Shown here: positions 1-7,845 of the stretch, in pieces
Layout of the letters: every line of letters starts with the position of its first letter
Numbering within the stretch: the first letter of the stretch is position 1
Notes under the pieces: generated by a model
The model's database searches: none
Told to the model about the DNA's origin: nothing
What the model saw: only the letters and a program-made list of their open reading frames with translations
From: Pseudomonas sp. Irchel s3h14
Lineage (GTDB): Bacteria; Pseudomonadota; Gammaproteobacteria; Pseudomonadales; Pseudomonadaceae
Direction of reading: 5' to 3'
Assembly (NCBI RefSeq): GCF_900187425.1
Contig: NZ_FYDJ01000002.1
Span: forward strand, 595,438 to 659,437
DNA length: 64,000 bases
Position numbers and translations under genes: made by a program

Positions 1-155
1 AGCTGTACGCCGCTGCTCGGCTGATAGGCCGCGACCCGGTGTCCTTAATGAAGCTCGACATCCCCGAGCAGGGTGAAAACTTCGGCAGTTGGAGGTGGGG
101 CGAACTGGCGGACCGTGGCCGCCAGCATCGCACGCGCGATCTGCTCTCGATGTAA
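1..155 (+). CDS. C-terminal fragment of an unknown protein
   Basis: The frame is open from base 3 to the TAA at 153-155, giving 50 residues of a protein that starts outside the window. The tail is rich in Arg, Trp and Gly and ends in RDLLSM. I do not recognise the family. A hairpin that could end transcription lies 16 bases after the stop, which supports a real 3' end. Its position at the edge of an accessory region fits a phage or island gene, but nothing in the fragment proves that. Confidence 0.45.
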   Translation, partial: LYAAARLIGRDPVSLMKLDIPEQGENFGSWRWGELADRGRQHRTRDLLSM

Positions 156-170
156 CTGCCGAGGCCCCTG

Positions 171-196
171 AAACAGCCTGCCTTCGCGGGCTGTTT
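171..196 (+). terminator. hairpin terminator after the partial gene
   Basis: The arms aaacagcc (171-178) and ggctgttt (189-196) are perfect inverted repeats, extendable to 11 bp with one mismatch around a cttc loop. The T run is short. Confidence 0.5.
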
Positions 197-219
197 AAAC
201 CACTCCAAGGATCGAAGCC

Positions 220-405
220 ATGAACGCAACGACACAAAACAGCTCATCCCTATCCGAAACGCTTCAATCGAGAAAAGCCCACCTCACCGCCCTACTCAAG
301 ATCGTGGATACCAGATTCGGAAAAAGCACAGCGATGCAAAAGTTCACCATCACTGCGATCAAAGCAGAAATAGGATTAATCGAGCACAAGCTGAACAAAA
401 GATGA
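220..405 (+). CDS. small hypothetical protein, 61 aa
   Basis: This is a short basic protein with Ser/Thr-rich residues 1-12 and a predicted helical remainder (from about KAHLTALLKIVDTRFGK to the end). An AAGGA-like ribosome site lies 8-12 bases before the ATG, and a strong terminator follows 8 bases after the stop, so it looks like a monocistronic gene. No family is recognised and there is no signal peptide or membrane segment. Its AT content is higher than that of the core genes downstream, consistent with acquired DNA. Confidence 0.5.
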   Translation: MNATTQNSSSLSETLQSRKAHLTALLKIVDTRFGKSTAMQKFTITAIKAEIGLIEHKLNKR

Positions 406-413
406 TTTAAATA

Positions 414-440
414 AACGGAAGCTTAGCGAAAGCTTCCGTT
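414..440 (+). terminator. strong intrinsic terminator
   Basis: A perfect 11-bp inverted repeat aacggaagctt / aagcttccgtt (414-424 and 430-440) with a 5-base loop directly follows the 61-aa gene. Confidence 0.75.
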
Positions 441-590
441 GCATTAAAATTCGGCAGGCCAATAGAGGACGTTCTTCCAGACGCCCCCTATTTACTTCTG
501 CCCGCTAGAATCCATCGTGTCGTTGGGGTTTCAAGCATGATGTCAGGGTGCCACCTTCAACAATGAGCAACATCACTCATGGGGGCAGCA

Positions 591-1496
591 ATGATCAAGG
601 GACAGTCAATCAAGAGTATCGCGCGCCTGATAGCTGAGGCAAAAGGTGCGAATCATGTGATGTTCGTAGTTTGTTGGGATTCTGTAGCTCCAACTCGACA
701 AAAAGAAATTGGTATTCATTATCTCCAGAATGACGGGGATTCAATCCTCGCCTCAGATACCGGAAAAATCTCAAGTTTTAATATCAGCGGTAAAGAAATT
801 AAGCGAAAGGACCTTCCGCTAATAAAAAAAATGATACCTCAGTATCGGACATGGAAAGATTGGCATGGACGAGAACATGATGGCATCCAGCATCGCACTA
901 TGGATGTATACCCTATAGACTTCATATCTCCTCCATCTGAGAAACTATCGCTTAAAGATATTGGCGGCGCGATGTATATCGCCACACGACAAATAGATTT
1001 GTCGAGCGACCCAGCATCGGTCATACACCTAGCCAATCTGCTACTTGAATATTTCGGAGAGTTTGAAATATTTGATTTATCAAAACACAAAATATCAGAC
1101 GTGTTTGCACGCCAGCTTCAATGGGAAGTACTACCCCAAGGGAAATACCCTTGGAGCAAAGCATCTAGCATTGTAACTCCTTATCTAACAAAGCTTAGCC
1201 AATCTGAAAAAGGAGTTATCGAACATAGAATGCGAGAAATATCAAAATACGAACCCGATTTTTTAGCAACAGGTCGCGGCGGATACTCCGGGTATTTTGT
1301 TTATGGATTTACATCTAAAAGGCTCCACTTCCTAGAAAGCATACACCTCAACAATGCTACATATATATTTGGCGACAACTGGGAAGACCTTTCATCCCTG
1401 TCAAAGGAAGAAATTATAAATGGCGAACATGAGCACTTAAGAGTAATTCATGATAAAAAGTGGATCGGGAAAATTCGTCAATTATTACGCGCATAA
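591..1496 (+). CDS. hypothetical protein, 301 aa, low-GC accessory gene
   Basis: I do not recognise the family. The start at 591 (MIKGQSIKSIARLI) is preferred over the in-frame ATG at 579 because the GGGGG at 581-585 is then well spaced as a ribosome site. The protein appears soluble, with no signal peptide or membrane segment. It has a hydrophobic strand near the N-terminus (HVMFVVCWDS) and a Gly/Tyr-rich stretch (GRGGYSGYFVYGF) near residue 230. Its AT-rich codon use differs strongly from the core genes, indicating horizontal transfer. It is followed 41 bases later by the truncated ParA-like gene, so the two may have formed one operon on a lost mobile element. Confidence 0.6.
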   Translation: MIKGQSIKSIARLIAEAKGANHVMFVVCWDSVAPTRQKEIGIHYLQNDGDSILASDTGKISSFNISGKEIKRKDLPLIKKMIPQYRTWKDWHGREHDGIQHRTMDVYPIDFISPPSEKLSLKDIGGAMYIATRQIDLSSDPASVIHLANLLLEYFGEFEIFDLSKHKISDVFARQLQWEVLPQGKYPWSKASSIVTPYLTKLSQSEKGVIEHRMREISKYEPDFLATGRGGYSGYFVYGFTSKRLHFLESIHLNNATYIFGDNWEDLSSLSKEEIINGEHEHLRVIHDKKWIGKIRQLLRA

Positions 1497-1537
1497 TCGA
1501 GGCCGCACCTGATTAATTTTTCATTAAAGGATCTGAC

Positions 1538-1616
1538 ATGAAAGCTTTTTGCGTTTTCAATAATAAAAGGCGGAGTAGGGAAAACAACTCTGCTTTGTAA
1601 TTTGGCTGCCTATTAG
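1538..1616 (+). pseudogene. ParA-type ATPase, N-terminal remnant
   Basis: An AAAGGA ribosome site (1526-1531) precedes ATG 1538, which codes MKAF. After one base shift in the T5 run, the reading continues as FSIIKGGVGKTTLLCNLAA and stops at TAG 1614-1616. KGGVGKTT is the deviant Walker A motif of ParA/Soj/MinD ATPases. A full ParA has about 200-260 residues, so only the first strand and P-loop remain. The similarity ends abruptly at about 1611, just before a palindromic Pseudomonas repeat. The frameshift and truncation both show decay. It was probably the partition gene of a plasmid or integrative element. Confidence 0.6.
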
Positions 1617-1648
1617 CCACTATAACTTTGTGCCTGGCGTCCGTTGTT

Positions 1649-1735
1649 GGCCGATTTCTGTCTGTCAGGAAGGGCAGAAATCGACCCGAACCGGTCAGTC
1701 GTGACAGGCAGAAAACGGCCCAGAGTGTGTAAAAA
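1649..1735. repeat. ggccgatttctg palindrome plus end remnant of the 149-bp miniature element
   Basis: The arms at 1649-1667 and 1702-1720 form a long imperfect hairpin. Bases 1721-1735 (cagagtgtgtaaaaa) match the end and flank of the inverted miniature elements at 3590-3756 and 6775-6941. The remnant abuts the stop codon of the exporter gene on the other strand. Confidence 0.6.
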
Positions 1736-1736
1736 G

Positions 1737-2372
1737 TTATTGAGCCGGTGAAGGGCGATAGGCGGCCAGCAGCGCCCCCATGCCCATCAGTAGCACGCCA
1801 GTGAAGCAATTGAAGTTGCGCAGATTTTTCGATTGCAGGTGGCGCTGCAAGCGCGCACCGCACATGGCATAGAACATCATAATGACGATATTCAGGGTGC
1901 ACAGAGAGATCAATAGGCAAGCATATTGAGGTAGCTGCGGCTGTGTGCTGTCGACGAACTGCGGCAGGAACGCGGTCATAAAGAGCAAGGCCTTGGGATT
2001 GGACAACGCCACCAGCAAACTGCGGGTAAAAATACCCACCGAGCCTGCACCCATGTTCTTATTCTGCTGCTCGGTGGACAGCGGCAAATTGCGCGAACGC
2101 AGCATCTGCCAACCCAGCCAGATCAGATAAGCAGAGCCGATCCATTTCAAGGCCTGGAATAGCGTCTCGCTCGCGGCCAGCAACAACCCCAAGCCACAGG
2201 CCACCGCGGTGATCAGCAGTGCGTCGGCCAGCACTGCCCCGGCCATGCCCCAGAGCGCAGCCCTGAATCCATGATTTGAACCATTCTGCAACGCGAGCAG
2301 AACGGTTGGGCCAGGTATGGCAACGATTGCCGAACTCATCATGATGAATAGAATCAAGGTGGTTAGCGGCAT
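1737..2372 (-). CDS. LysE/RhtB family exporter
   Basis: This 211-aa inner-membrane protein has the LysE-family layout of six hydrophobic segments. The early family signature IPGPTVLLALQNG is at about residues 18-30, followed by an Ala/Gly-rich second helix and WIGSAYLIWLGWQMLR in the third. LysE/RhtB proteins export amino acids or similar metabolites by proton antiport; the substrate cannot be read from the sequence. Length matches the family. The gene ends only a few bases from a repeat remnant (1721-1735), so its transcription stop may lie in that palindrome. No regulator gene sits beside it. Confidence 0.88.
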   Translation of the reverse strand: MPLTTLILFIMMSSAIVAIPGPTVLLALQNGSNHGFRAALWGMAGAVLADALLITAVACGLGLLLAASETLFQALKWIGSAYLIWLGWQMLRSRNLPLSTEQQNKNMGAGSVGIFTRSLLVALSNPKALLFMTAFLPQFVDSTQPQLPQYACLLISLCTLNIVIMMFYAMCGARLQRHLQSKNLRNFNCFTGVLLMGMGALLAAYRPSPAQ

Positions 2373-2563
2373 ACAAATATCCTGTTGAAGTTGAAACGCA
2401 ATGAGCTTTCAGGTTGATCGCAATTACAGATAGTCCTTCATTTCCTGGAGATCCCCTAAGGAAGGATTGATACCATATATCGCCAATTCATTTATGTTGA
2501 TTGTCGGCGACAAATCCAAACCCCCAACAAGGCTTGAAAAAAGGATAATCAGCCCACCCATAG

Positions 2564-2788
2564 CCCCCGTCACCCAGTCGGCTGGCGAGACCGTTCGGCA
2601 CGTTGATGGTGCAAGCTGGAGTCGACCTTTTACCGCGCTGGGCCAGCGAGATGTTCGATGTCTCCCTGAGCCCGCTGAAAAGCAAACTGGTTCGTGTAAG
2701 CGTCAAACGCAGTTTGCCTGTGCTGCGTTGGGCGGTACGTAATTGTTCATTGAACCGCGCTCGTCGGCGTATGGGACTGACTGAATAG
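2564..2788 (+). pseudogene. possible C-terminal remnant of an oxygenase-like (MpaB/DUF2236-type) gene
   Basis: The frame is open after a TAG at 2561-2563. It codes a sequence with LLPRWASEMFDVSLSPLKSK and LPVLRWAVRN, then RARRRMGLTE at the stop. This pattern (aromatic LPRWA, basic amphipathic helix, RWAxRN) recalls the end of MpaB-like oxygenases, but the assignment rests on memory of the family and is weak. There is no credible start or ribosome site, so any gene here is broken. The rest of 2373-2874 contains nothing I can support. Confidence 0.25.
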
Positions 2789-2823
2789 CTCAAACCTGAC
2801 AGTCTATTTTGAAGGACCGCTTT

Positions 2824-2863
2824 TGGCCGATTGCTGCCTGTTAGCACAGGCAGAAATCGGCCA
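2824..2863 (-). terminator. Pseudomonas palindrome acting as probable terminator
   Basis: The 17-bp arms tggccgattgctgcctg and caggcagaaatcggcca (2824-2840, 2847-2863) pair with one mismatch and lie just after the stop of the lipoprotein gene. They are the same palindrome family as 1649-1720. Confidence 0.5.
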
Positions 2864-2874
2864 GTAGCTGTCCT

Positions 2875-3399
2875 TTACTGCAACTTTTCCCTAGGCACAC
2901 GCCGAGTGGTTTTGAGCATTTTCTCCGCATCGTTTTGGGGAACATTGGCCCAGCGAAAATAGAACTTCTCGAGCCGGAATGAACCATCCTTAACCTCAGT
3001 GACAGCCCAGTTGTCTCGATAGGGAACCGTGCTGGTTTGATTGGCGATGAAGTAGGTTTTGCCCTTCTCGACAGTAATTGTGAAGCTGCCATCACCCAGA
3101 TCGCCAGCTAGAAAGTTTTGCCGTTTGGCTTGTACTGCATGCGTGCCAGGCAGCAGCGTGACCGTGAAGAAACCACCGGAAGGGAGCATCCCAACGTGCA
3201 GACCATCCACTTCAATATTTTCAGCCACCCCAGCCCCGACTGTATTCGGTTGCCGCAGGAAATAGACCGTTGCGCTGTTTGCGCTGACCTCGGCCGGTGC
3301 CTGGTAGAACGGTTGCCCTTCTAAGGACGGGGCGCTGGCGCAGCCCTGAAGCAGCGCGGTAGCAGCGATAAGCGCAGCGAAAAAAAAGGTGCGTGGCAT
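2875..3399 (-). CDS. DUF2846-type lipoprotein
   Basis: This is a 174-aa protein with a lipoprotein signal peptide and lipobox LQGC (Cys20), so it is probably anchored in the envelope. The body has the DUF2846 pattern: VYFLRQPN, then a short beta-rich domain with GFFTVTLLPGTH and KGKTYFIANQ. The start at 3399 is chosen because it gives a proper signal peptide. The longer open frame upstream to 3717 only translates the miniature element and lacks a signal. Function is unknown in the family. There is no obvious operon partner. Confidence 0.75.
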   Translation of the reverse strand: MPRTFFFAALIAATALLQGCASAPSLEGQPFYQAPAEVSANSATVYFLRQPNTVGAGVAENIEVDGLHVGMLPSGGFFTVTLLPGTHAVQAKRQNFLAGDLGDGSFTITVEKGKTYFIANQTSTVPYRDNWAVTEVKDGSFRLEKFYFRWANVPQNDAEKMLKTTRRVPREKLQ

Positions 3400-3589
3400 A
3401 GCGGGTTTCCTATCTGGTTTTTCGGCAGTATGCGAAGGGGCAAACGGAAGCGAGCCGCGTTTGGGATGGGAGGCGGTCCAGTTCTTGGGCGGACGCGTTG
3501 CGCCGGCGAAGTATGCCATCGCTCCCATACGTAACCAAATTGCGCTAGGCGTTTTCCCTACTCTCAAGAGGCAGCTATTGGCCGCTATT

Positions 3590-3756
3590 GGCCGAGGCTG
3601 TGTAAAAACGTTTTTCAGCGCCATTGGAGCCCTGTGTTGGACAGAAAATCGCGTTTCTACGCAAAATCCAGATCGGCTGAGCAGCCGATAATTTTCAGAT
3701 TTCGCATAGACGCGCAAACTTCAATTTTGACGAAGCGTTTTTACACACTCTGGGCC
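3590..3756 (-). mobile_element. 149-bp MITE-like element, left copy
   Basis: Bases 3599-3747 are bounded by perfect 12-bp terminal inverted repeats tgtgtaaaaacg / cgtttttacaca. The match to the right copy (6784-6932, opposite orientation) continues 9 bases outward on each side (ggcccagag, gcctcggcc). By eye the two copies differ at about five positions in 149. There is no coding capacity for a transposase. The rest of 3400-4048 holds a half copy of the ggccgatttctg palindrome (3754-3790) and otherwise nothing I can assign. Confidence 0.75.
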
Positions 3757-4048
3757 GATTTCTGCCCTTCGAGCCGGATAGAAGTCGACCCGAAACGGCC
3801 GTTCACACAGGCTTCATTCGTCCAGAATCAGCCACTCCGGACATCCTGCTATCGGGCCATAAGCAGTAAACGAGAGGTGCCTGCTCTCCGTAGGCATTGA
3901 GCGCCCTGTCGAGTAATATCGTGTAATGGCAAAATTATGGCTCTTAGAATCAGCAGACTTTTGAGTGCCGAAACGTTAAAGGAAGCGAGTTGATGGGGTG
4001 CTTCGAACGCCGCACACATCAATCTGCAAAAAACAATAGGGGAAGCAA

Positions 4049-6628
4049 ATGGCTGATGGATTCCAAAAGACCGGTTTGTGGCAGTCTTCGCTCGCTCCAA
4101 TTTCAGATGACCCGTTAGAGCCGCACCGTACGCGTCTCCGAGCGGCCTTAATGACATGTAGAGAAAATATCAAGCCTATTGTCGAGAAAATCGCGCATGT
4201 TTTGCCTGGGCTTACCGTCCATGACATTACACACCTTGATGCTCTTTGGGAAACTGCTGATTTAATAGCGGGTGAGAATTATCCTCTAAACCCACTAGAA
4301 GGATTCGTTTTTGGTTTGTCCGTGTTACTTCATGATTCTGCGATGTGCTGGCAAGCATATGAGAATGGTCGCGAAGGTGTACGAGATTCTGTTGAGTGGC
4401 AGGACGCCTACGCACACGAATGTGACCAATCGCCAGATCTGACAGAAGAAGCGCGCCAAGCGGCTGCGGACTTTACTGCGCTTCGAGCACTGCATGCCCA
4501 TCAGGCTCAGAAGCTCACGGAGATTGGTTGGAAGCATCCAGATACAGGTCAAACTATGTATTTGATCGATGACACTCAACTTCGCACGGAGATAGGGCCC
4601 CTCGCGGGGAATATTGCGTCCAGCCACCACTGGAATACGGAAGCTCTATCAATGTCATTGGGGGAGCAGTTCAATGCCCCTTTTCCACTTCCGTCAGAAT
4701 GGTCAGTAGATCCAGTAAAGATAGCGTGTCTGTTACGGTGCGCCGACGCGGCTCACATCAATCAAGCAAGAGCGCCATTGTTTTTATATGCACTAATAAA
4801 GCGCCAAGGGGTATCTCTGGAACATTGGCGGGCTCAAAACAGAATGATGGGGCCATCGCCCGACACAGGCGATCAATGCAATACGGCGGTTATCTACACA
4901 TCCAGTCGGCCTTTCCATGAGAGCGATGCGGCTGCCTGGTGGGTGGCTTACGATGCAGTTTCCACTGTCGCTCACGAAATCGCTTCATCTAACGAGCTAC
5001 TTCGCAATCGTACTCGGCAAGCAGCGCCAGAATTCAAAGTTAAAAGAGTTAGTGGCTCGGAGTCTATTGAGGAATTAGTTCGGCATTTACGCGTAGAAGG
5101 GTGGATGCCATGTGGGGCTAAGCCGCATGTTAGTAATGTAGAGTCCTTGGTGAAGGAACTGGGAGGGCAGAACCTCTATGGTAAAGGTTCGCCGATACAT
5201 CTTTTCGGAATCGTTTTGCGAGAGATGATACAGAATGCCCGAGATGCTGTTGTTGCCCGTAGATTTATAGAGCCTGGTTTCGAAGGTGAAATTATCGTGC
5301 GTTTCACTGAAAGCGGACAGCTGTCTGTTGAAGACAATGGAACCGGCATGTCGCGTAGAGTGATGACAGGGCCACTACTAGATTTTGGGAATAGCTTTTG
5401 GAAATCGTCACTAGTCCAAGCTGAGTTTCCTGGTCTTCGCTCATCTAAATTTCGGTCAATTGGTCGTTTTGGAGTTGGTTTCTATTCGATTTTCATGATT
5501 TCAGACTCTGTTGAGGTATCAAGTAGATATTGGGACAAGGGACTAGCCGATGTAAATACACTCGTTTTTAACTCAGGTGTTTCTCTTCGCCCGATTCTTC
5601 GGAGTGGACGAGTTAACGGGTTTTCCTCAAATATATCTACAAAGGTTACAGCGAGATTAAAGCCCGGTATTTTGTCGTTCGGGGAATCGATTGCGCTTAA
5701 GCCCTCTTATTCGGGGTCAAAGGAGTTCGAATGCACTTTTGAAGATTTTATTTCCGCGCTTACCGTTGGTCTCGACGTTCCCGTTCGAGTTTTTGTTACG
5801 GGCAATACCCCTGTTCAGATCCATGATGGTAGATGTGCAGATATTGAGAAATCACGACAATTGCTAAGTCGCATAAGCTTCTTATCAAATCGTGATGATA
5901 TTACCTTGCAACAATATATTGATAGTAATCACCATAGATTACGTCCGATAAAAAGAGGAGACGACGCCATTGTTGGTATGGCGGCGATATCAACTCATCC
6001 TGCGACGAACCAAATGCTTTTGGGGCTCCGCACTGTGGGCGGACTACCTGCATCCATTGGGGTCGGAAGCGCAGAGTCGTTTATTGGGTACATAGACTAT
6101 TTGCCCGCATCTGCGAAGCGTGATTTAGATATTCCAGAGGCGCCGAAAGACGTTTTAAGGTCATGGGGTGAGGAACAATTAGACATCCTTGAGCGTGAAG
6201 GTGTAAGCGATTTTGAACGATGCATTGCTTCAGCGCATTTTGGTGATTTTGGCGTCGACCCAATTAAGTTTGCTAGAGTTCTCGTAACAGTAAGTGGTAA
6301 CTCGTTCTTCATTAGCTACCAGGCGTTAGCAGCTGCTGCCGAGAACGCGGAGATAGGCATATTTAAATCACCTGAAATGGACCACGTAGATACATACAGC
6401 TCAGCAAATGAATTTCCGGGGGTTATCCTTATTCGACCGCTGGCAAACTCTCCGTCATGCAATCTTAAAATGGTAAATGGCGAGCCTGAGGCTCTCAGCA
6501 GTATCATTGGGTGTCTTCATCGGGCAATCGCAGATAGTGGGAAAACTCCAAAATGGCAATTGCGAGAAACAGATATCCCATCAATTTTTGGGAAAACGAT
6601 GAAGCTTCTAGTGGTAACTGCCACCTGA
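4049..6628 (+). CDS. HD-domain / Hsp90-like GHKL ATPase fusion, candidate defence protein
   Basis: This 859-aa protein appears cytoplasmic. Residues about 50-320 resemble a metal-dependent HD fold: VHDITHLD (H58, D59, H62), LLHDSAMCW (H95, D96), SSHHW (H193, H194) and RCADAAH (D233). Residues about 365-500 carry GHKL/Hsp90 ATPase motifs: REMIQNARDA (N box, 391-400), VEDNGTGM (G1, 427-434) and GRFGVGFYS (G2, 472-480). The remaining ~350 residues are unassigned. Hsp90-type ATPases with HD domains occur in predicted bacterial conflict systems, which is where I place it by inference. The ribosome site AGGGGAAG (4035-4042) supports the start. AT-rich codon use and flanking inverted miniature elements point to transfer. 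It stands alone with no partner gene. Confidence 0.7.
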   Translation: MADGFQKTGLWQSSLAPISDDPLEPHRTRLRAALMTCRENIKPIVEKIAHVLPGLTVHDITHLDALWETADLIAGENYPLNPLEGFVFGLSVLLHDSAMCWQAYENGREGVRDSVEWQDAYAHECDQSPDLTEEARQAAADFTALRALHAHQAQKLTEIGWKHPDTGQTMYLIDDTQLRTEIGPLAGNIASSHHWNTEALSMSLGEQFNAPFPLPSEWSVDPVKIACLLRCADAAHINQARAPLFLYALIKRQGVSLEHWRAQNRMMGPSPDTGDQCNTAVIYTSSRPFHESDAAAWWVAYDAVSTVAHEIASSNELLRNRTRQAAPEFKVKRVSGSESIEELVRHLRVEGWMPCGAKPHVSNVESLVKELGGQNLYGKGSPIHLFGIVLREMIQNARDAVVARRFIEPGFEGEIIVRFTESGQLSVEDNGTGMSRRVMTGPLLDFGNSFWKSSLVQAEFPGLRSSKFRSIGRFGVGFYSIFMISDSVEVSSRYWDKGLADVNTLVFNSGVSLRPILRSGRVNGFSSNISTKVTARLKPGILSFGESIALKPSYSGSKEFECTFEDFISALTVGLDVPVRVFVTGNTPVQIHDGRCADIEKSRQLLSRISFLSNRDDITLQQYIDSNHHRLRPIKRGDDAIVGMAAISTHPATNQMLLGLRTVGGLPASIGVGSAESFIGYIDYLPASAKRDLDIPEAPKDVLRSWGEEQLDILEREGVSDFERCIASAHFGDFGVDPIKFARVLVTVSGNSFFISYQALAAAAENAEIGIFKSPEMDHVDTYSSANEFPGVILIRPLANSPSCNLKMVNGEPEALSSIIGCLHRAIADSGKTPKWQLRETDIPSIFGKTMKLLVVTAT

Positions 6629-6774
6629 CATTGATGCCAAATATAAGCTCTATATAGATGAAGTGATTTGCCAAGCGACGGAGAGAATCCGTCGCTCTGG
6701 ATCGCCATGTTTTTGTAGATGCTTCCGATCACGCCTCTTTGTTGGAAGCAGCCTGAGGGCAATCGTCCGCTTTT

Positions 6775-6941
6775 GGCCCAGAGTGTGTAAAAACGCTTCG
6801 TCAAAATTGAAGTTTGCGCGTCTATGCGAAATCTGAAAATTATCGACTGCTCAGCCGATGTGGATTTTGCGTAGAAACGAGATTTTCAGTCCAACACAGG
6901 GCTCCAATCGCGCTGAAAAACGTTTTTACACAGCCTCGGCC
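6775..6941 (+). mobile_element. 149-bp MITE-like element, right copy
   Basis: Bases 6784-6932 are bounded by tgtgtaaaaacg and cgtttttacaca. The element is inverted relative to 3599-3747, so the two copies bracket the HD-GHKL gene. The same outer 9-base flanks are present at both. Confidence 0.75.
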
Positions 6942-6982
6942 GATTGCGGCCTACGGTTTTACACAAATTTGTAAACGCTGCT

Positions 6983-7106
6983 GTAACACCTATTTGGCAT
7001 GTAACACCCGATGCAGGTGAAAGGACGAACAGTGTGTAACACGAATAAAGCTCAATAAATTCAATCAGTTAAGATCGCTCGTAACACCCGCAACACCTGT
7101 AACACG
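6983..7106 (+). repeat. iteron-like array 1, motif GTAACACC
   Basis: GTAACAC(C/G) occurs at 6983, 7001, 7036, 7081 and 7099, with a variant GCAACACC at 7090. Pairs are spaced 18 bases apart, and at 7081-7106 the units follow one another every 9 bases. The remainder of 6629-7845 outside the repeats listed here contains no supportable gene; a C10 run lies at 7112-7121. Confidence 0.6.
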
Positions 7107-7278
7107 TCTTTCCCCCCCCCCACACCCCATCGATGATAGCGCCACCAGCGAAAGCAAAACTGGCTTGGTATCGACTAATGCATAAATTCGAATGCTGGGT
7201 TGCCGAACGTCACGACGCTTGAGAGGTGCCGTCCGCCGATAACGCTCAGGGGAGATGGATCGACCAGAGCACCGACAT

Positions 7279-7342
7279 CGCCAGGGACCCTGGGGATGTT
7301 CAACAAGTACGGGGTCGGAAACCCGCGTGATCGTGTTAGCGG
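7279..7342 (+). repeat. ~63-bp spacer block, copy A
   Basis: The block begins with a palindrome ccagggaccctgg, then gtacggggtcggaaacccgcg, and ends with tcgtgttagcgg. It recurs at 7421-7483 and, inverted, at 7658-7720. It sits between arrays 1 and 2. Confidence 0.6.
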
Positions 7343-7358
7343 AAAAGTGCACAGCTTA

Positions 7359-7394
7359 GTGAACAGGTGAACCGGGTGAACTGCTGTTCACCTG
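7359..7394 (+). repeat. iteron-like array 2, motif GTGAACAG
   Basis: Three direct units gtgaacag, gtgaaccg and ggtgaactg run with 8-9 base period (7359-7383). An inverted unit gttcacctg follows at 7386-7394. Confidence 0.6.
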
Positions 7395-7420
7395 TGCATT
7401 TGCCCTATCGCTTGGTAGCT

Positions 7421-7483
7421 CGCCGGGGACCCTGGGCATTTCGATGGGTACGGGGCAGAGAACCCGCGCGTTCGTGTTAGCGG
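7421..7483 (+). repeat. ~63-bp spacer block, copy B
   Basis: Direct copy of the block at 7279-7342 with conserved ends ggggaccctggg and ttcgtgttagcgg. It separates arrays 2 and 3. Confidence 0.6.
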
Positions 7484-7500
7484 CTGGATTTTTTAAGTTA

Positions 7501-7535
7501 GTTGACAGGTTGACGGCGTTGACTCGGTTGACCAA
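7501..7535 (+). repeat. iteron-like array 3, motif GTTGACAG
   Basis: Four units gttgacag, gttgacgg, gttgactcg and gttgaccaa follow at 8-9 base spacing. Confidence 0.6.
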
Positions 7536-7560
7536 CGCCAAGCGTGCGTTATCAGCAACA

Positions 7561-7603
7561 CAAAGGGGCATCATTACCGACACGGTAACGATGCCCCTTT
7601 TTC
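7561..7603. terminator. strong bidirectional terminator
   Basis: aaaggggcatc (7562-7572) pairs with gatgcccctttt (7590-7601), and ttaccg/ggtaa extends the stem inside. A T run follows on the + strand and A-rich DNA precedes it. Confidence 0.75.
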
Positions 7604-7657
7604 TTCAAGATCCTTTCAATTTCAACGTTTGAAATTTCAGTAAGCTGCGTAGCCTGT

Positions 7658-7720
7658 CGCTAACACGATGTCGCGGGTTTCCGACCCCGTACCGTGAGAA
7701 AAGCCTCAGGGTCCCCGGCA
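7658..7720 (-). repeat. ~63-bp spacer block, copy C, inverted
   Basis: The reverse complement matches copies A and B, from ggggaccctgag through acggggtcggaaacccgcg to cgtgttagcg. It closes the array region. Confidence 0.6.
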
Positions 7721-7845
7721 GTTTTCCGGGTTCGGTAACAGGACTTTGCGCTTCGCCAACAGCACGGCGCCGAGCTGCCGGTCATCGGCTAGTATCAACA
7801 GCCAAGCTACCAGGTCGGTTGGCAGTCAGAGTTAGGGAAAGCGCT

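Noticed and set aside
3400..3717. N-terminal extension of the DUF2846 lipoprotein (MRVYAKSENY and on)
   Set aside because: It translates the miniature element, lacks a signal peptide, and the same words occur at the other copy (6814), so it is not part of the gene.
3599..6932. Complete composite transposon
   Set aside because: No transposase gene and no clear target-site duplication; only the paired ends are seen.
7112..7121. C10 run as a phase-variable tract
   Set aside because: It is not inside or just before any supported gene.
6983..7535. Possible CRISPR array
   Set aside because: Repeat units are 8-9 bases with irregular gaps and no constant spacer length; no cas gene is present.
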